A stretch of 12,772 nucleotides of DNA from JBHIBA01 sp046758845 (GCA_046758845.1 JBHIBA010000117.1:1-12772), one strand, 5' to 3'; shown: positions 1-7,465, numbered from the stretch's first letter. Notes: generated by a model not told the origin, from the letters alone. Numbers and translations are program-made.

Positions 1-25
1 GCGCGCCTTGCTGCGCAAGGCTCCC

Positions 26-150
26 GCATTCGGCCAACGGGCCAGTTTTAGGCGAAAGAGGGCGGCCCTGAAAGAGCCGCCCTCTTTCGCGAAACAAAAG
101 TTTTCCGGGGGGTCCAGGGGGGGCGGTTTACAAAAAGGCCCCCCTGGCAA
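26..150 (-). repeat. Two-hairpin intergenic repeat, copy A (3' of pyrD)
   Basis: This copy closely matches 8624-8753 and shares parts with 8319-8488 and 12724-12772. Strand is given as the direction of the upstream gene (pyrD, minus). Read on the minus strand it has three parts. The first is a GC-rich stem (139-147 pairs with 114-122, 9 bp) whose loop contains CTTTTTG. The second is the 9-mer AAAACTTTT (96-104). The third is a perfect 15-bp stem (76-90 with 52-66) and a 9-base loop. Positions 5-21 carry another small hairpin (7-bp stem, 3-base loop). No open frame in 1-265 looks like a gene. 151-265 holds nothing recognisable apart from a small palindrome at 232-245. A role in transcript 3' ends is inference. 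Confidence 0.8.
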
Positions 151-265
151 GTCCAAACACCGGCATCCACAAGCCTCCTCTCGTCTGCGCCTGAAGCTCT
201 GCTCCCCTACGACGAAAGGTCTCATACGTTTCTGAACCTGTTCAGGGAGATGGTTTTTTCTCTCC

Positions 266-1201
266 TCAGTGCGGTTTCCCCGCCGGGTGGAGGGTTGTCT
301 TGTGGGCGGCCCCCACGACCGAGTCCAGCCGCTCTCCGTTCAAGTAATTCCGAACGCCCGCCCAGAGCGCGGCTGTATTCTGGACGATGTCAGCAGTGCT
401 CCGGTGGGCGAAAAAGGTCCCCAGGCCGATGACGCACGCCCCTGCGAGGAGGTACTCCACCGCGTCCTCCCACGTCATGATCCCCCCGTACGCCACGATG
501 GGGCAGCCGAGCGCGGCGTACACGTCGTAAACCATTTTTAGATTAATGGGCTTGAGGGCCGGTCCGGAGATGCCGCCGGAGCCTCCAGCGAGGACCCGCG
601 TGCGGCTGTGGATGTCGATGGACATCCCGGGCAGCGTGTTGCCGCACCCCAGGTAGTCGGCCCCGGCCTCGATGCAGGCCCGGCCGACCTCGAGGTACGC
701 CGAATCGGGCGAGAGCTTGGCGATGACGGGTTTGCCCGTGACCTGCCGGGCGCTTCGGACGACGCGCGCCGCGGCCTCCGGATGCCGTCCGACGACGGCC
801 ATGACGCTCTCCTCCCCGGGCACCAGGTTCGGGCAGCTCAGGTTCAACTCGAAGCCCTCGGCGAAGGGTTCCACCATCTGGATGATGTTGGAGACCCCTT
901 CCGGGCTCACGCCGTTGACCGAGACGATAAGCTTGGATCGCGCGAGGCGCGTTTCGCGAAGTTCCTCCAGCCATTCCTCGGGCGTCTGGGAGGGGAGGGC
1001 CAGGGAGTTGAGCGTGGGGAACGCGTCCGGACCGCACTCGACGACGACCGGGTTCTCGTTTCCCAGGCGCTCGCCGGGGCTGATGGACTTGGTGATGTAT
1101 CCGCCGATGGAGGCCCCCTTGCGGTCCAGAAGCTGGAAGATGTCCAGAAAGCTTAGGATGCCGCTGGCGTTGACGATCGGGGGGTCGAGACCCAGAACCA
1201 T
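266..1201 (-). CDS. pyrD: Dihydroorotate dehydrogenase, class 1 (catalytic subunit)
   Basis: This 311-residue FMN-dependent TIM-barrel enzyme would oxidise dihydroorotate to orotate in pyrimidine synthesis, in the cytoplasm. Visible landmarks are Lys38 in TKSI, the NLSCPN box at 120-125 with the class 1 catalytic base Cys123 (class 2 enzymes have Ser here), Lys162 in AKLSP, GNTLPGMSID at 187-196 and GGISGPALKP at 209-218. FMN-phosphate glycines are near 238-241 and 259-261. NTLxGM and the SGPA(L/I)KPI box are typical of class 1B, which normally works with the iron-sulfur flavoprotein PyrK; no pyrK is present here. The stretch after Lys38 reads GNENP where many class 1 enzymes have GNPxPR. The start is supported by an AGGTGAGG-like site about 6-8 bases upstream on the minus strand. 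A weak TATAAG box lies at 1251-1256 (minus) without a good -35. The gene stands alone, divergent from the rest. Confidence 0.88.
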   Translation of the reverse strand: MVLGLDPPIVNASGILSFLDIFQLLDRKGASIGGYITKSISPGERLGNENPVVVECGPDAFPTLNSLALPSQTPEEWLEELRETRLARSKLIVSVNGVSPEGVSNIIQMVEPFAEGFELNLSCPNLVPGEESVMAVVGRHPEAAARVVRSARQVTGKPVIAKLSPDSAYLEVGRACIEAGADYLGCGNTLPGMSIDIHSRTRVLAGGSGGISGPALKPINLKMVYDVYAALGCPIVAYGGIMTWEDAVEYLLAGACVIGLGTFFAHRSTADIVQNTAALWAGVRNYLNGERLDSVVGAAHKTTLHPAGKPH

Positions 1202-1282
1202 TTCCGCCTCACCTGGGCAGAGGAAGTGCGAAAGTGGGGTTCATCCGGCCCTTATACCACGTAATTTCCAGGCGGGGAAGCG

Positions 1283-1520
1283 GCCCGGCCCAAGGGTAGT
1301 GCGTCAGTTTGCTGAATGACGCCTGCCGTCCTCCGTTGTAGCCGCGATTTGAGCGAGGGTCACCGACCCACGCGGAAATCGCGGCCGGGCGCGCCCCGAT
1401 CTCCGCTCGGACCGAGGTCCTTGCTCAGATCGGGGCTACACCAAATAATGACAGAGCCGTGGGCAAAGCTGCGTATGGGACTTAATCCGTTTCAAACTGA
1501 CGCACTGCCGGGCCCAAGGG
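1283..1520. mobile_element. Nested inverted-repeat (MITE-like) element
   Basis: A perfect 13-bp inverted repeat (1298-1310 and 1494-1506, AGTGCGTCAGTTT) brackets about 210 bases. Just outside lie 14-base near-direct repeats, 1283-1296 and 1507-1520, which differ at one base and look like a degenerate target duplication or part of the ends. Inside is the hairpin pair at 1337-1440. No transposase is encoded, so if mobile it depends on an enzyme elsewhere. The rest of the 1202-1701 gene-free stretch (1521-1701) shows only the upstream region and strong ribosome site of the next gene. The architecture is directly visible. That it is a mobile element is inference. Confidence 0.5.
1337..1440. repeat. 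REPIN-like inverted pair of palindromic hairpins
   Basis: TGTAGCC (1337-1343) and GGCTACA (1434-1440) bound two similar hairpins in opposite orientation. The left one pairs 1341-1350 with 1376-1385 (10 bp), with an inner stem 1357-1361/1365-1369. The right one pairs 1394-1402 with 1427-1435, with an inner stem 1409-1413/1416-1420. Read in the same sense, the halves are 45 and 44 bases long. They share the unpaired GAGC(G/A)AG and GCGG segments and differ mostly at paired positions. The layout resembles REP doublets (REPINs) moved by Y1-type RAYT transposases; none is encoded here. Confidence 0.65.
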
Positions 1521-1701
1521 CAACCTCATTTTCCTCCACTCTGACGTATTCTTGAGATTCCTTGGAAAGGGTGGCATGTTGGTTAAGCGCCATGCTCATA
1601 ACGCAGTTCCGAAGCGTGAGGGCTGCACGTGATCCGATTCCGTAGATACCATGCAGGTCTGGATTTCGGGCTTTGCCTCATGAGCTAAAAAGGAGGCTCC
1701 T

Positions 1702-2568
1702 ATGCCTAAGGTGGATGTTAACGGGGCAACCCTCGAATACGCTGAGCGCGGAACTGGCCAGCCCGTGGTCTTTGTCCACGGTGGCCTCAACGATCTGAGG
1801 GCGTGGACGGATCAACTGGAAGCGTTTGGGTCGAAGTACCGCACAGTGGCCTATAGTTGTCGCTACTACCATCCTAATGCGGAAGCGCCGGACGGCGAGG
1901 TTCTCCCCCTGGATACCCTCGTAGAAGATTTGGCTGCTTTCCTGCACGCTTTGGACTTGGCGCCTGCGCACCTGGTAGGCGCTTCGTCCGGTGGGTTCGT
2001 CTGCCTTCTGCTGGCGCTCAGGGAACCTGGGCTGGTTCGGACCCTTGTCCTCGCCGAGCCACCTGTTCTGCCTCTGTTGGGAGTGAGTGTCCCGCCAAAG
2101 CCACCCCAGATACTGAGACTCCTGGTCCGTAGTCCCAGGACGGCGATAGAGGTCATAAAGTTCGGCGCCAGAGGGATCGGACCGGCCAGCCGGGCATTCG
2201 AGCGTGGGGATGATGAGCGTGGTCTGGAAGTTTTCTGTACAGCTGTCTTGGGCCGCGAGGCTTTTGCAAAGCTGACAGAGACGATGCGCCAGCAAATTCG
2301 CGATAACGTCAGAGCCTTTAAAGCCCAACTCCGGGCCGGCTTCCCGCCTTTTGGCGAGGGAGACGCCCGCCGCATCAGCATGCCTACGTTGCTCGTAACC
2401 GGAGAACGAGGCGCGCCTCTCCTGCTTCGGGTCACAGATAGGCTGCAGAGGTTGATGCCTCGCGTTGAGCGGGTAGATGTTCGGAATGCCTCCCATCTCA
2501 TGTATGAAGATAATCCGGAAGCGTTCAACCAGGCAGTGCTGGCGTTTTTGGGGAAACACGGCGGCTAG
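1702..2568 (+). CDS. Alpha/beta hydrolase-fold protein
   Basis: This 288-residue single-domain protein has the normal length for an alpha/beta hydrolase. The oxyanion-hole motif HGG is at 26-28. The nucleophile elbow GASSG at 93-97 puts Ser95 as nucleophile, and His265 in NASHLMYEDNP is the catalytic base. The acid is less clear: after strand 6 (TLLVTGE) Glu235 sits where Asp is more usual. There is no signal peptide or membrane segment, so it is probably cytoplasmic. Substrate cannot be told; esterases, C-C hydrolases and haloperoxidase-like enzymes share this pattern. AGGAGG at 1691-1696, five bases before ATG, fixes the start. Base composition is lower than its neighbours (32/60 G+C at 2221-2280 and 30/60 at 2461-2520), which suggests acquisition from elsewhere. 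It has no partner: the nested repeat lies upstream and a 276-base gap downstream. Confidence 0.85.
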   Translation: MPKVDVNGATLEYAERGTGQPVVFVHGGLNDLRAWTDQLEAFGSKYRTVAYSCRYYHPNAEAPDGEVLPLDTLVEDLAAFLHALDLAPAHLVGASSGGFVCLLLALREPGLVRTLVLAEPPVLPLLGVSVPPKPPQILRLLVRSPRTAIEVIKFGARGIGPASRAFERGDDERGLEVFCTAVLGREAFAKLTETMRQQIRDNVRAFKAQLRAGFPPFGEGDARRISMPTLLVTGERGAPLLLRVTDRLQRLMPRVERVDVRNASHLMYEDNPEAFNQAVLAFLGKHGG

Positions 2569-2760
2569 CCTACCCGCCATCGGATATAAGGAAATAGAAG
2601 TTATAGCTGCTATGAGCTGTTCGTAGGTCAAGGGGCTCCAACGGCTCTCTGCAAAGCGGTGGTGCCCATGAAGACAGCGCTGACTCCTACTAAAACCAAT
2701 AGACTTCGATAACCCTCCTCCAACCTCAAAGTCGTAAAACCTTCCTTCCAAGGTGAAACC

Positions 2761-2789
2761 TTGGCAATTCGGCGGTCGTCGTATATTTT
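2761..2789 (+). promoter_or_regulatory. Candidate sigma-70 promoter of the hem operon
   Basis: TTGGCA (2761-2766) is followed after 17 bases by TATTTT (2784-2789); TATATT at 2782-2787 is an alternative -10 with a 15-base spacer. It lies about 55 bases ahead of the first gene of the hem operon, in the only AT-rich patch of the 2569-2844 gap. A 7-bp hairpin (2748-2754 with 2758-2764) abuts and overlaps the -35 and could be an operator. The rest of that gap shows no gene. Confidence 0.45.
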
Positions 2790-2844
2790 TTAGTGTGGGG
2801 GGTGGAACGTCCGGGGTCGGTCCGGCCCGGTTTGAGGACGCCGA

Positions 2845-3633
2845 ATGAAGACCATCTTCTTATCTTTGGCGTTGATGGGATATTTCGCCGGGGCGCTCGG
2901 ACACGTCTATTATTTCCTCTCGCGCCGAAACCGCGTTCTGTGGGCGGCCGCGGTCCTGGTCGGAATCGGATTTGTTTCCCATACAACGGCCCTGGTGGCG
3001 AGGTTTGCCGAGCTGGGGACGCTTCCCGTCACAGAGTCCTTCGACTTCCTCCTGGTTTTCGCCTGGGTAGTCGCCCTGGCCTACGGCGCGGCGCAGAGCC
3101 AGCTCCGGATGCCCCATCTGGGTTTGTTCATGGTTCCCGTGGCGCTTCTGGTGCTGGCGGCGGCCTTCTTGCAGCCCGCGGGGAAGGTGGTCGACCCGCC
3201 CTCCTTCGGCAGCATCTGGCTGACAATTCACATCGTGATGGCCTTCCTCGGCGCGGCCACTTTCGTGGTCCTGTTCAGCATGGGCATCATGTACATCATT
3301 CAGGAGCGTCAGGTGAAGAGGAAGCGCTTCGGGGCCTGGTTTTACCGCCTCCCCTCGCTGGAGGTCCTGGACGGGGGAAGCTTTTGGGCCTTGGTGTTGG
3401 GGTTTCCCTTGATGACGTTCGGCCTCATTTCGGGCTCGATCTGGGCGGTTTACGCCAAGGAGTCCTACTGGGACTGGAACCTGGAGAGGACCTTGCCCTT
3501 GGTGGTGATCTGGGGGGCTTACGGCCTGCTGCTTCTTTGCCGGCTGACAATCGGGTGGCGGGGACGGAAGGCCGCCGTGTTCTCGGTCTTGGGATTCATC
3601 GGGGTGCTCGTCGCTTACCTCTGGCATCTGTGA
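2845..3633 (+). CDS. CcsA/HemX-type cytochrome c assembly / heme-handling membrane protein
   Basis: This 262-residue protein with about eight hydrophobic segments belongs to the CcsA/CcmC/HemX family of integral membrane proteins. The family handles heme for cytochrome c maturation or influences glutamyl-tRNA reductase (HemX). His46 (SHTTAL) and His129 (WLTIHI) are placed like the family's heme-ligating histidines. The tryptophan-rich region is reduced to WDWNLERT near 209-216; CcsA proteins usually read YWSWDPKET there. The last residues include His261. The ATG has GAGG at 2834-2837, seven bases upstream. The stop is seven bases before hemA, so the two are surely co-transcribed. The same gene order, hemX/ccsA-like then hemA, occurs in Firmicutes and several Gram-negative groups. 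Whether it acts in cytochrome c assembly or in control of HemA cannot be told from sequence. Confidence 0.82.
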   Translation: MKTIFLSLALMGYFAGALGHVYYFLSRRNRVLWAAAVLVGIGFVSHTTALVARFAELGTLPVTESFDFLLVFAWVVALAYGAAQSQLRMPHLGLFMVPVALLVLAAAFLQPAGKVVDPPSFGSIWLTIHIVMAFLGAATFVVLFSMGIMYIIQERQVKRKRFGAWFYRLPSLEVLDGGSFWALVLGFPLMTFGLISGSIWAVYAKESYWDWNLERTLPLVVIWGAYGLLLLCRLTIGWRGRKAAVFSVLGFIGVLVAYLWHL

Positions 3634-3640
3634 GGGCCAC

Positions 3641-4906
3641 GTGGAACTCATCGTCACCGGAATCAGCCACAAGCAGACCCCCGTGGAGATCCGCGAGCAG
3701 GTCTACTTCGATGAGTCCGCCCTTCAATCTCCCGTCCTTGGACTGAGGGCCCGGAGTGGGGTGGAGGAGACGGTTCTCCTCTCCACGTGCAACCGGGTCG
3801 AGGTCTACGCGCGGACTTCTGACTTCGAGGGGACCTGCGCTTTCATCCAGGAGTTCGTCGGTCAGTTCCACGAAGTTCCCCAGTCGGTGTTGAAAGAGCA
3901 CTTCTACACCATGAAGACCCGGGAAACCGTCCGCCACCTCTTTCGGGTGGTATCGGGCCTGGACTCCATGGTGGTGGGTGAGCCTCAGATCCTCGGGCAG
4001 GTTAAGTCGGCCTATCGGGCCGCACTGGAGGCGGGCTCCACCGGGCTTTACCTCAACCAACTGTTCGAGAAGAGCTTCTCGGTGGCCAAGCGGGTTCGGA
4101 CCGATACGCGGGTCGGTGAGAACGCCGTTTCCGTGAGCTACGCGGCTGTGGAGCTGGCGCGGAAGATCTTCGGGGAGATGAAAGGCCGAAGGATGATTCT
4201 CATCGGGGCCGGCCAAATGGCCGAGCTGGCGGCCCAGCACCTGGTCGAGCTGGGGGCGAGCAGCCTGGTTGTGTCAAACCGCTCCTTTGAACGGGCGCAG
4301 GAGCTGGCGCGGAAGTTCGGCGGGCAGGCCGTGGGATTTTCCCACGTCGAGGCCGAACTGGTGGGGGCGGACATCGTCCTCTGCTCGACCGGCGCCCCCC
4401 ACTTCATCATCCGGCGCGACCTCGTGCAGCGGGTGATGCGCCACCGCAGGAACCGGCCCATGTTCTTCATCGACATCGCCATTCCCAGGGACGTGGAGCC
4501 CGAAGTTCAGGGCATCGACAACGTTTACCTCTACGACATTGACGACCTGGAGCACGTGGTCGCCGCCAACATTCAGGAAAGGGCGCGGGATGCCCAGCTG
4601 GCCGAGGCCCTTATCAGCGAGGAGACCCGCGCCTTTTTGCGATGGATGGAGACCCTGGAAGTGGTTCCGACCATCGTTTCCCTGCGCGAGCGGGCGGAGG
4701 CCGTCCGGCAGAAAGAAGTGGCCGACCTCCGCTCCAGGCTGAAGACCCTGAGTCCGGAAGAGGAACAGGCCGTGAACGCGCTGACGGCCTCTCTGGTCAA
4801 CAAACTGCTCCATGCCCCCATCACCGAGCTCAAGCGGCACGCCTCCACCAATGACGCCCCCACCTACCTCCGCGTCACCAGAAGGCTTTTCGGTCTCGAT
4901 GACTGA
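3641..4906 (+). CDS. hemA: Glutamyl-tRNA reductase
   Basis: This 421-residue cytoplasmic enzyme performs the first committed step of C5-pathway tetrapyrrole synthesis: NADPH-dependent reduction of glutamyl-tRNA to glutamate-1-semialdehyde. It is full length. The catalytic domain opens with GISHKQTPVEIRE (7-19), the active-site Cys50 lies in STCNR, and EPQILGQ is at 114-120. The NADPH-binding glycine motif GAGQMAELAAQHL starts at 189. The C-terminal helical dimerisation domain runs from about 315, ending in the usual RRLFGL. The start is GTG at 3641, with GAGGG in the stop region of the upstream gene as ribosome site; the family's standard N-terminus begins exactly here. Its last eight bases overlap hemC, implying translational coupling. 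No hemL or hemB is in the window. Confidence 0.97.
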   Translation: MELIVTGISHKQTPVEIREQVYFDESALQSPVLGLRARSGVEETVLLSTCNRVEVYARTSDFEGTCAFIQEFVGQFHEVPQSVLKEHFYTMKTRETVRHLFRVVSGLDSMVVGEPQILGQVKSAYRAALEAGSTGLYLNQLFEKSFSVAKRVRTDTRVGENAVSVSYAAVELARKIFGEMKGRRMILIGAGQMAELAAQHLVELGASSLVVSNRSFERAQELARKFGGQAVGFSHVEAELVGADIVLCSTGAPHFIIRRDLVQRVMRHRRNRPMFFIDIAIPRDVEPEVQGIDNVYLYDIDDLEHVVAANIQERARDAQLAEALISEETRAFLRWMETLEVVPTIVSLRERAEAVRQKEVADLRSRLKTLSPEEEQAVNALTASLVNKLLHAPITELKRHASTNDAPTYLRVTRRLFGLDD

Positions 4907-5876
4907 ACCCACACCCGAGGTGGCCGCCCCACCCGCCCCGGACGTCCGCCGATCGAGGGTCTTGCGGGTGGGGTCCCGCGGAAGCGCCCTGGCCTGGCGG
5001 CAGGCGGAGAGCGTCCGCGACGCCTTGATGCAGCGCGGCGTAAGAGCCGAACTGATCCGCATCCACACCCAAGGAGACCGGATTATCGATCGACCCCTCA
5101 CGGCGATTGGCGGGAAAGGGGTCTTCACCAAGGAAATCGAGGACGCCCTCCTGGATCGAAGGATTGACGTGGCCGTTCACAGCCTGAAGGACCTGCCGAC
5201 GGAGCTGCCTTCGGGGCTGACCCTCGGGGGGGTGATGCGCCGGGAGGACCCGCGGGACGTTTTCGTCGCGAGGGACGGCGCCACGAAGCTCGCGGACCTT
5301 CCACAGGGGGCCAGGATCGGGACCGGCAGTCTCAGGCGAAGGGCCCAGTTGCGGGCCTTCCGACCCGACTTCCGGATGGCGGGCCTGCGCGGGAACCTGG
5401 ACACGAGATTGCGCAAGCTCGACGCCGGTCAAATGGACGGAGTCGTCTTGGCGGCGGCGGGCTTCGCCCGGATGGGGTGGACCGACCGGATCACAGAGAA
5501 GCTGTCGCCGGAGGTCTGCCTCCCGGCGGTGGGGCAGGGGGCGCTGGCGCTTGAGTGCCGGACCGATGACCGGGAGACGGCCTCGTGCATCTCCCCACTC
5601 GACCACCCGGAAACAAGACGAGCCGTCCGGGCGGAGCGGGCGCTTTTGCGCCGGCTGGAAGGGGGTTGTCAGGTGCCCGTGGGCGCGCTGGGCGAGGTCC
5701 GCGGGGGGCGGATCGAGCTCCAGGGAGTCGTTGCCTCGCTGGATGGAGAGAGGATCGTTCGCGGCGCCGCCTCCGGAGAAGACCCCGAGGAGGTGGGGAT
5801 TCGCCTGGCGGAAGACCTGGTGAAGCGCGGCGGCGGGGAGATCCTCCTGGAGATTCGCGGGGAGAACGGGTCTTGA
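4899..5876 (+). CDS. hemC: Hydroxymethylbilane synthase (porphobilinogen deaminase)
   Basis: This 325-residue cytoplasmic enzyme polymerises four porphobilinogens into hydroxymethylbilane, the substrate of HemD. Landmarks are VGSRGSALA (24-32), GGKGVFTKE (71-79), HSLKDLP with catalytic Asp98, GTGSLRRRAQ with Arg146/Arg147 (141-150), GLRGNLDTR and VGQGALALEC. Cys257 in EGGCQVPVGA carries the dipyrromethane cofactor by family knowledge. The frame is open further upstream, to 4812 inside hemA. The ATG at 4899 is preferred because it gives the usual overlap with the hemA stop and leaves only about 20 residues before the conserved strand. The ribosome site is weak (GAAGG at 4881-4885), which fits coupling to hemA. 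The proline-rich first 15 residues are not conserved-looking. Confidence 0.96.
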   Translation: MTEPTPEVAAPPAPDVRRSRVLRVGSRGSALAWRQAESVRDALMQRGVRAELIRIHTQGDRIIDRPLTAIGGKGVFTKEIEDALLDRRIDVAVHSLKDLPTELPSGLTLGGVMRREDPRDVFVARDGATKLADLPQGARIGTGSLRRRAQLRAFRPDFRMAGLRGNLDTRLRKLDAGQMDGVVLAAAGFARMGWTDRITEKLSPEVCLPAVGQGALALECRTDDRETASCISPLDHPETRRAVRAERALLRRLEGGCQVPVGALGEVRGGRIELQGVVASLDGERIVRGAASGEDPEEVGIRLAEDLVKRGGGEILLEIRGENGS

Positions 5877-6688
5877 ACCCGGGCCATCCAAAACCCCTTG
5901 CCGGCAGGCGCATCGTCATCACGCGGGCGAAGGAGCAGGCGGGCGCTTTTGCAGACCTGCTTCACTCATACGGCGCGGAGGTGATCGAGCTCCCCACCAT
6001 CGCCATCCGCCCGCCCGAGAGTTTCGCAGCGCTGGATGAGGCCATCGGGCGCCTTTCGGACTACCACTGGGTGATCTTTACCAGCGTCAACGGCGTCCGG
6101 GCCTTCTTTGACCGCTTATCCTTCCACGGCCGGGACGGCCGCGCCCTGAAAGGGCTGCGGGTATGCGCAATCGGGCCGGCCACGGCGGAGGCGCTGGAGG
6201 CTCAAGGCGTCTCCTTGGACCTGGTCCCTGCGAAATTCCAGGCCGAGGGCATCCTGGAGGCGTGGAAGGGGAAGGACCTGCGGGGCGTGCGGATTCTTCT
6301 GCCGCGCGCGGCGGTCGCGAGGGAAGTATTGCCCGAGGAACTTCGAAAGGCCGGGGCGGTGGTGAACGTTGTCCCCGCTTACCGGACCTTCCCCGCGGAG
6401 GGAAAGGCCGACGTGCGGGCCCGGATCCTTTCCGGCGCGGTGGACGTGGTGACCTTCACCAGCCCCTCGACGGTCGACAATTTCTTCGCCCTGTTCAGCG
6501 AGGAGGAAATCGCCCGGTTGGCGGGCCTCATCAAGGTCGCCGCCATCGGTCCCGTCACGCGGAGCCGGGCCGAATCCCGGGGTCTCTCTCCGGAGATCGA
6601 GGCCGACCCCTTCACCATCCCCGCCCTCGCCGAGGCCATCGTCCGGCACTATGAGTCGCATTCGACTGTCCAACCCCCTTCCCGCTGA
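5873..6688 (+). CDS. hemD: Uroporphyrinogen-III synthase
   Basis: This 271-residue two-domain enzyme closes hydroxymethylbilane with inversion of ring D to give uroporphyrinogen III, the branch point to heme, siroheme and cobalamin. HemD proteins diverge strongly. The recognisable marks are RRIVITRAKEQA at 12-23 (start of domain 1), VIFTSVNGVRAFF (67-79), AIGPATAEAL (99-108), the second-domain echo VVTFTSPSTVDNFF (192-205), and AIGPVT (224-229). The best start is TTG at 5873, whose bases overlap the hemC TGA, with GGGGAG about eight bases upstream. The frame contains no ATG or GTG near the conserved N-terminus; GTG at 5585 lies deep inside hemC. There is no fused methyltransferase (CobA) domain. 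It ends the operon. Confidence 0.9.
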   Translation: MNPGHPKPLAGRRIVITRAKEQAGAFADLLHSYGAEVIELPTIAIRPPESFAALDEAIGRLSDYHWVIFTSVNGVRAFFDRLSFHGRDGRALKGLRVCAIGPATAEALEAQGVSLDLVPAKFQAEGILEAWKGKDLRGVRILLPRAAVAREVLPEELRKAGAVVNVVPAYRTFPAEGKADVRARILSGAVDVVTFTSPSTVDNFFALFSEEEIARLAGLIKVAAIGPVTRSRAESRGLSPEIEADPFTIPALAEAIVRHYESHSTVQPPSR

Positions 6689-6702
6689 CGCCGCCGCCCG
6701 CC

Positions 6703-6732
6703 TTGTGTGAAATCCGCGGGGCGAAGTATGAT
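6703..6732 (+). promoter_or_regulatory. Candidate promoter of the histidine phosphatase gene
   Basis: TTGTGT (6703-6708) and TATGAT (6727-6732), a good -10, are separated by 18 bases. They lie in the 81-base gap after hemD and about 37 bases before the next start codon. The gap suggests a separate transcript, but no terminator is visible after hemD. Confidence 0.45.
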
Positions 6733-6769
6733 CGAGACGTCGCTTTCGTCTGGACCATGAGGAAGTCGA

Positions 6770-7465
6770 ATGTTTCTCTATCTGGTGCGCCACGGCGAGA
6801 CGCCCTGGAACGTCGAGCAGCGCATCCTGGGCGCCACCGACATCGGGCTCTCAGAATCGGGCCTGCGCCAGGCGGAAGCCCTGGCCGGCTTCCTGTGCGA
6901 CCGGCCCATCCGAGCCATCTATTCCAGCGACCTCAAGCGGGCCCTTCGGACCGCCGAGGCGCTGGCCCGTCCGCATGCACTGGAAGTTCGGGCCCTTCCC
7001 GGCCTTCGGGAGATGGACCAGGGAATCCTGGAGGGACTCACGTTGGAGGAGCTCATGGAGAACCATCCAGATTTCCTTGAGGCCTGGAAGAAAGACCCGA
7101 GCGCGGTCACCGTCCCGGGCGGGGAATCGCTGGCGCAGCTTCAGGAGAGGGCCTGGGAAACGATCTCTGGACTGGCCAAGACGCATCGGAAGGGAACCAT
7201 CGCGGTCGTCAGCCATAACCTGGCCATCGTCGTCTTCCTCTGCCGGCTGCTCGGCGTTCCGTTGAGGCGGTTTCGCCAGTTGCGCCAGGGGTACACGGGG
7301 GTCAACCTGCTTGAATTCGGCCCGCTCGGCTGGGCGGTTCACTACATGAATGTGATGACGCACTTGCACGGGCTGGACGGCTACTTGGACCCGGCGCTTC
7401 GGGACCCAACGGACCAGTATCGGGAGGGGGAGCCGAGCTGGTCGCCCGAGGGCGGCTCGGCTTGA
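6770..7465 (+). CDS. Histidine phosphatase family protein (phosphoglycerate mutase-like)
   Basis: This 231-residue cytoplasmic protein belongs to the phosphohistidine branch of the phosphoglycerate mutase superfamily. LVRHGET at 5-11 supplies Arg7 and the phospho-accepting His8. Arg57 in SSDLKRALRTAE, Glu81 in LREMDQGILEG and His149 in VVSHN complete the catalytic set. In length and motifs it resembles GpmB/CobC-type phosphatases (alpha-ribazole phosphatase, broad-specificity sugar-phosphate phosphatases) rather than glycolytic GpmA. The hem operon next door makes a corrinoid role tempting, but no cobalamin gene is present to support it. TGAGGAAG at 6758-6765, four bases before ATG, marks the start. 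The C-terminal 30 residues after DPTDQYREG are low-complexity and probably disordered. Confidence 0.9.
   Translation: MFLYLVRHGETPWNVEQRILGATDIGLSESGLRQAEALAGFLCDRPIRAIYSSDLKRALRTAEALARPHALEVRALPGLREMDQGILEGLTLEELMENHPDFLEAWKKDPSAVTVPGGESLAQLQERAWETISGLAKTHRKGTIAVVSHNLAIVVFLCRLLGVPLRRFRQLRQGYTGVNLLEFGPLGWAVHYMNVMTHLHGLDGYLDPALRDPTDQYREGEPSWSPEGGSA

Noticed and set aside
232..245. CTGAAC/GTTCAG palindrome as terminator of pyrD
   Set aside because: It is only a 6-bp stem with a 2-base loop, and the minus strand continues with A, not T.
1678..2751. A 357-codon minus-strand open frame across the alpha/beta hydrolase gene
   Set aside because: It lies antisense to a clear hydrolase with all its motifs. 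It begins with TTG, and its product over the gene shows no domain. The part in the gap (about 2580-2751) reads like a protein in places but has no match I can name.
2748..2764. 7-bp hairpin as terminator of the alpha/beta hydrolase gene
   Set aside because: No T-run follows directly; the T-rich patch at 2786-2791 is about 20 bases away and is better read as a -10 region.
6116..6793. Several long minus-strand frames antisense to hemC, hemD and the phosphatase
   Set aside because: These are typical GC-rich shadows: Arg/Pro/Gly-rich products without domains, opposite genes with intact catalytic motifs.
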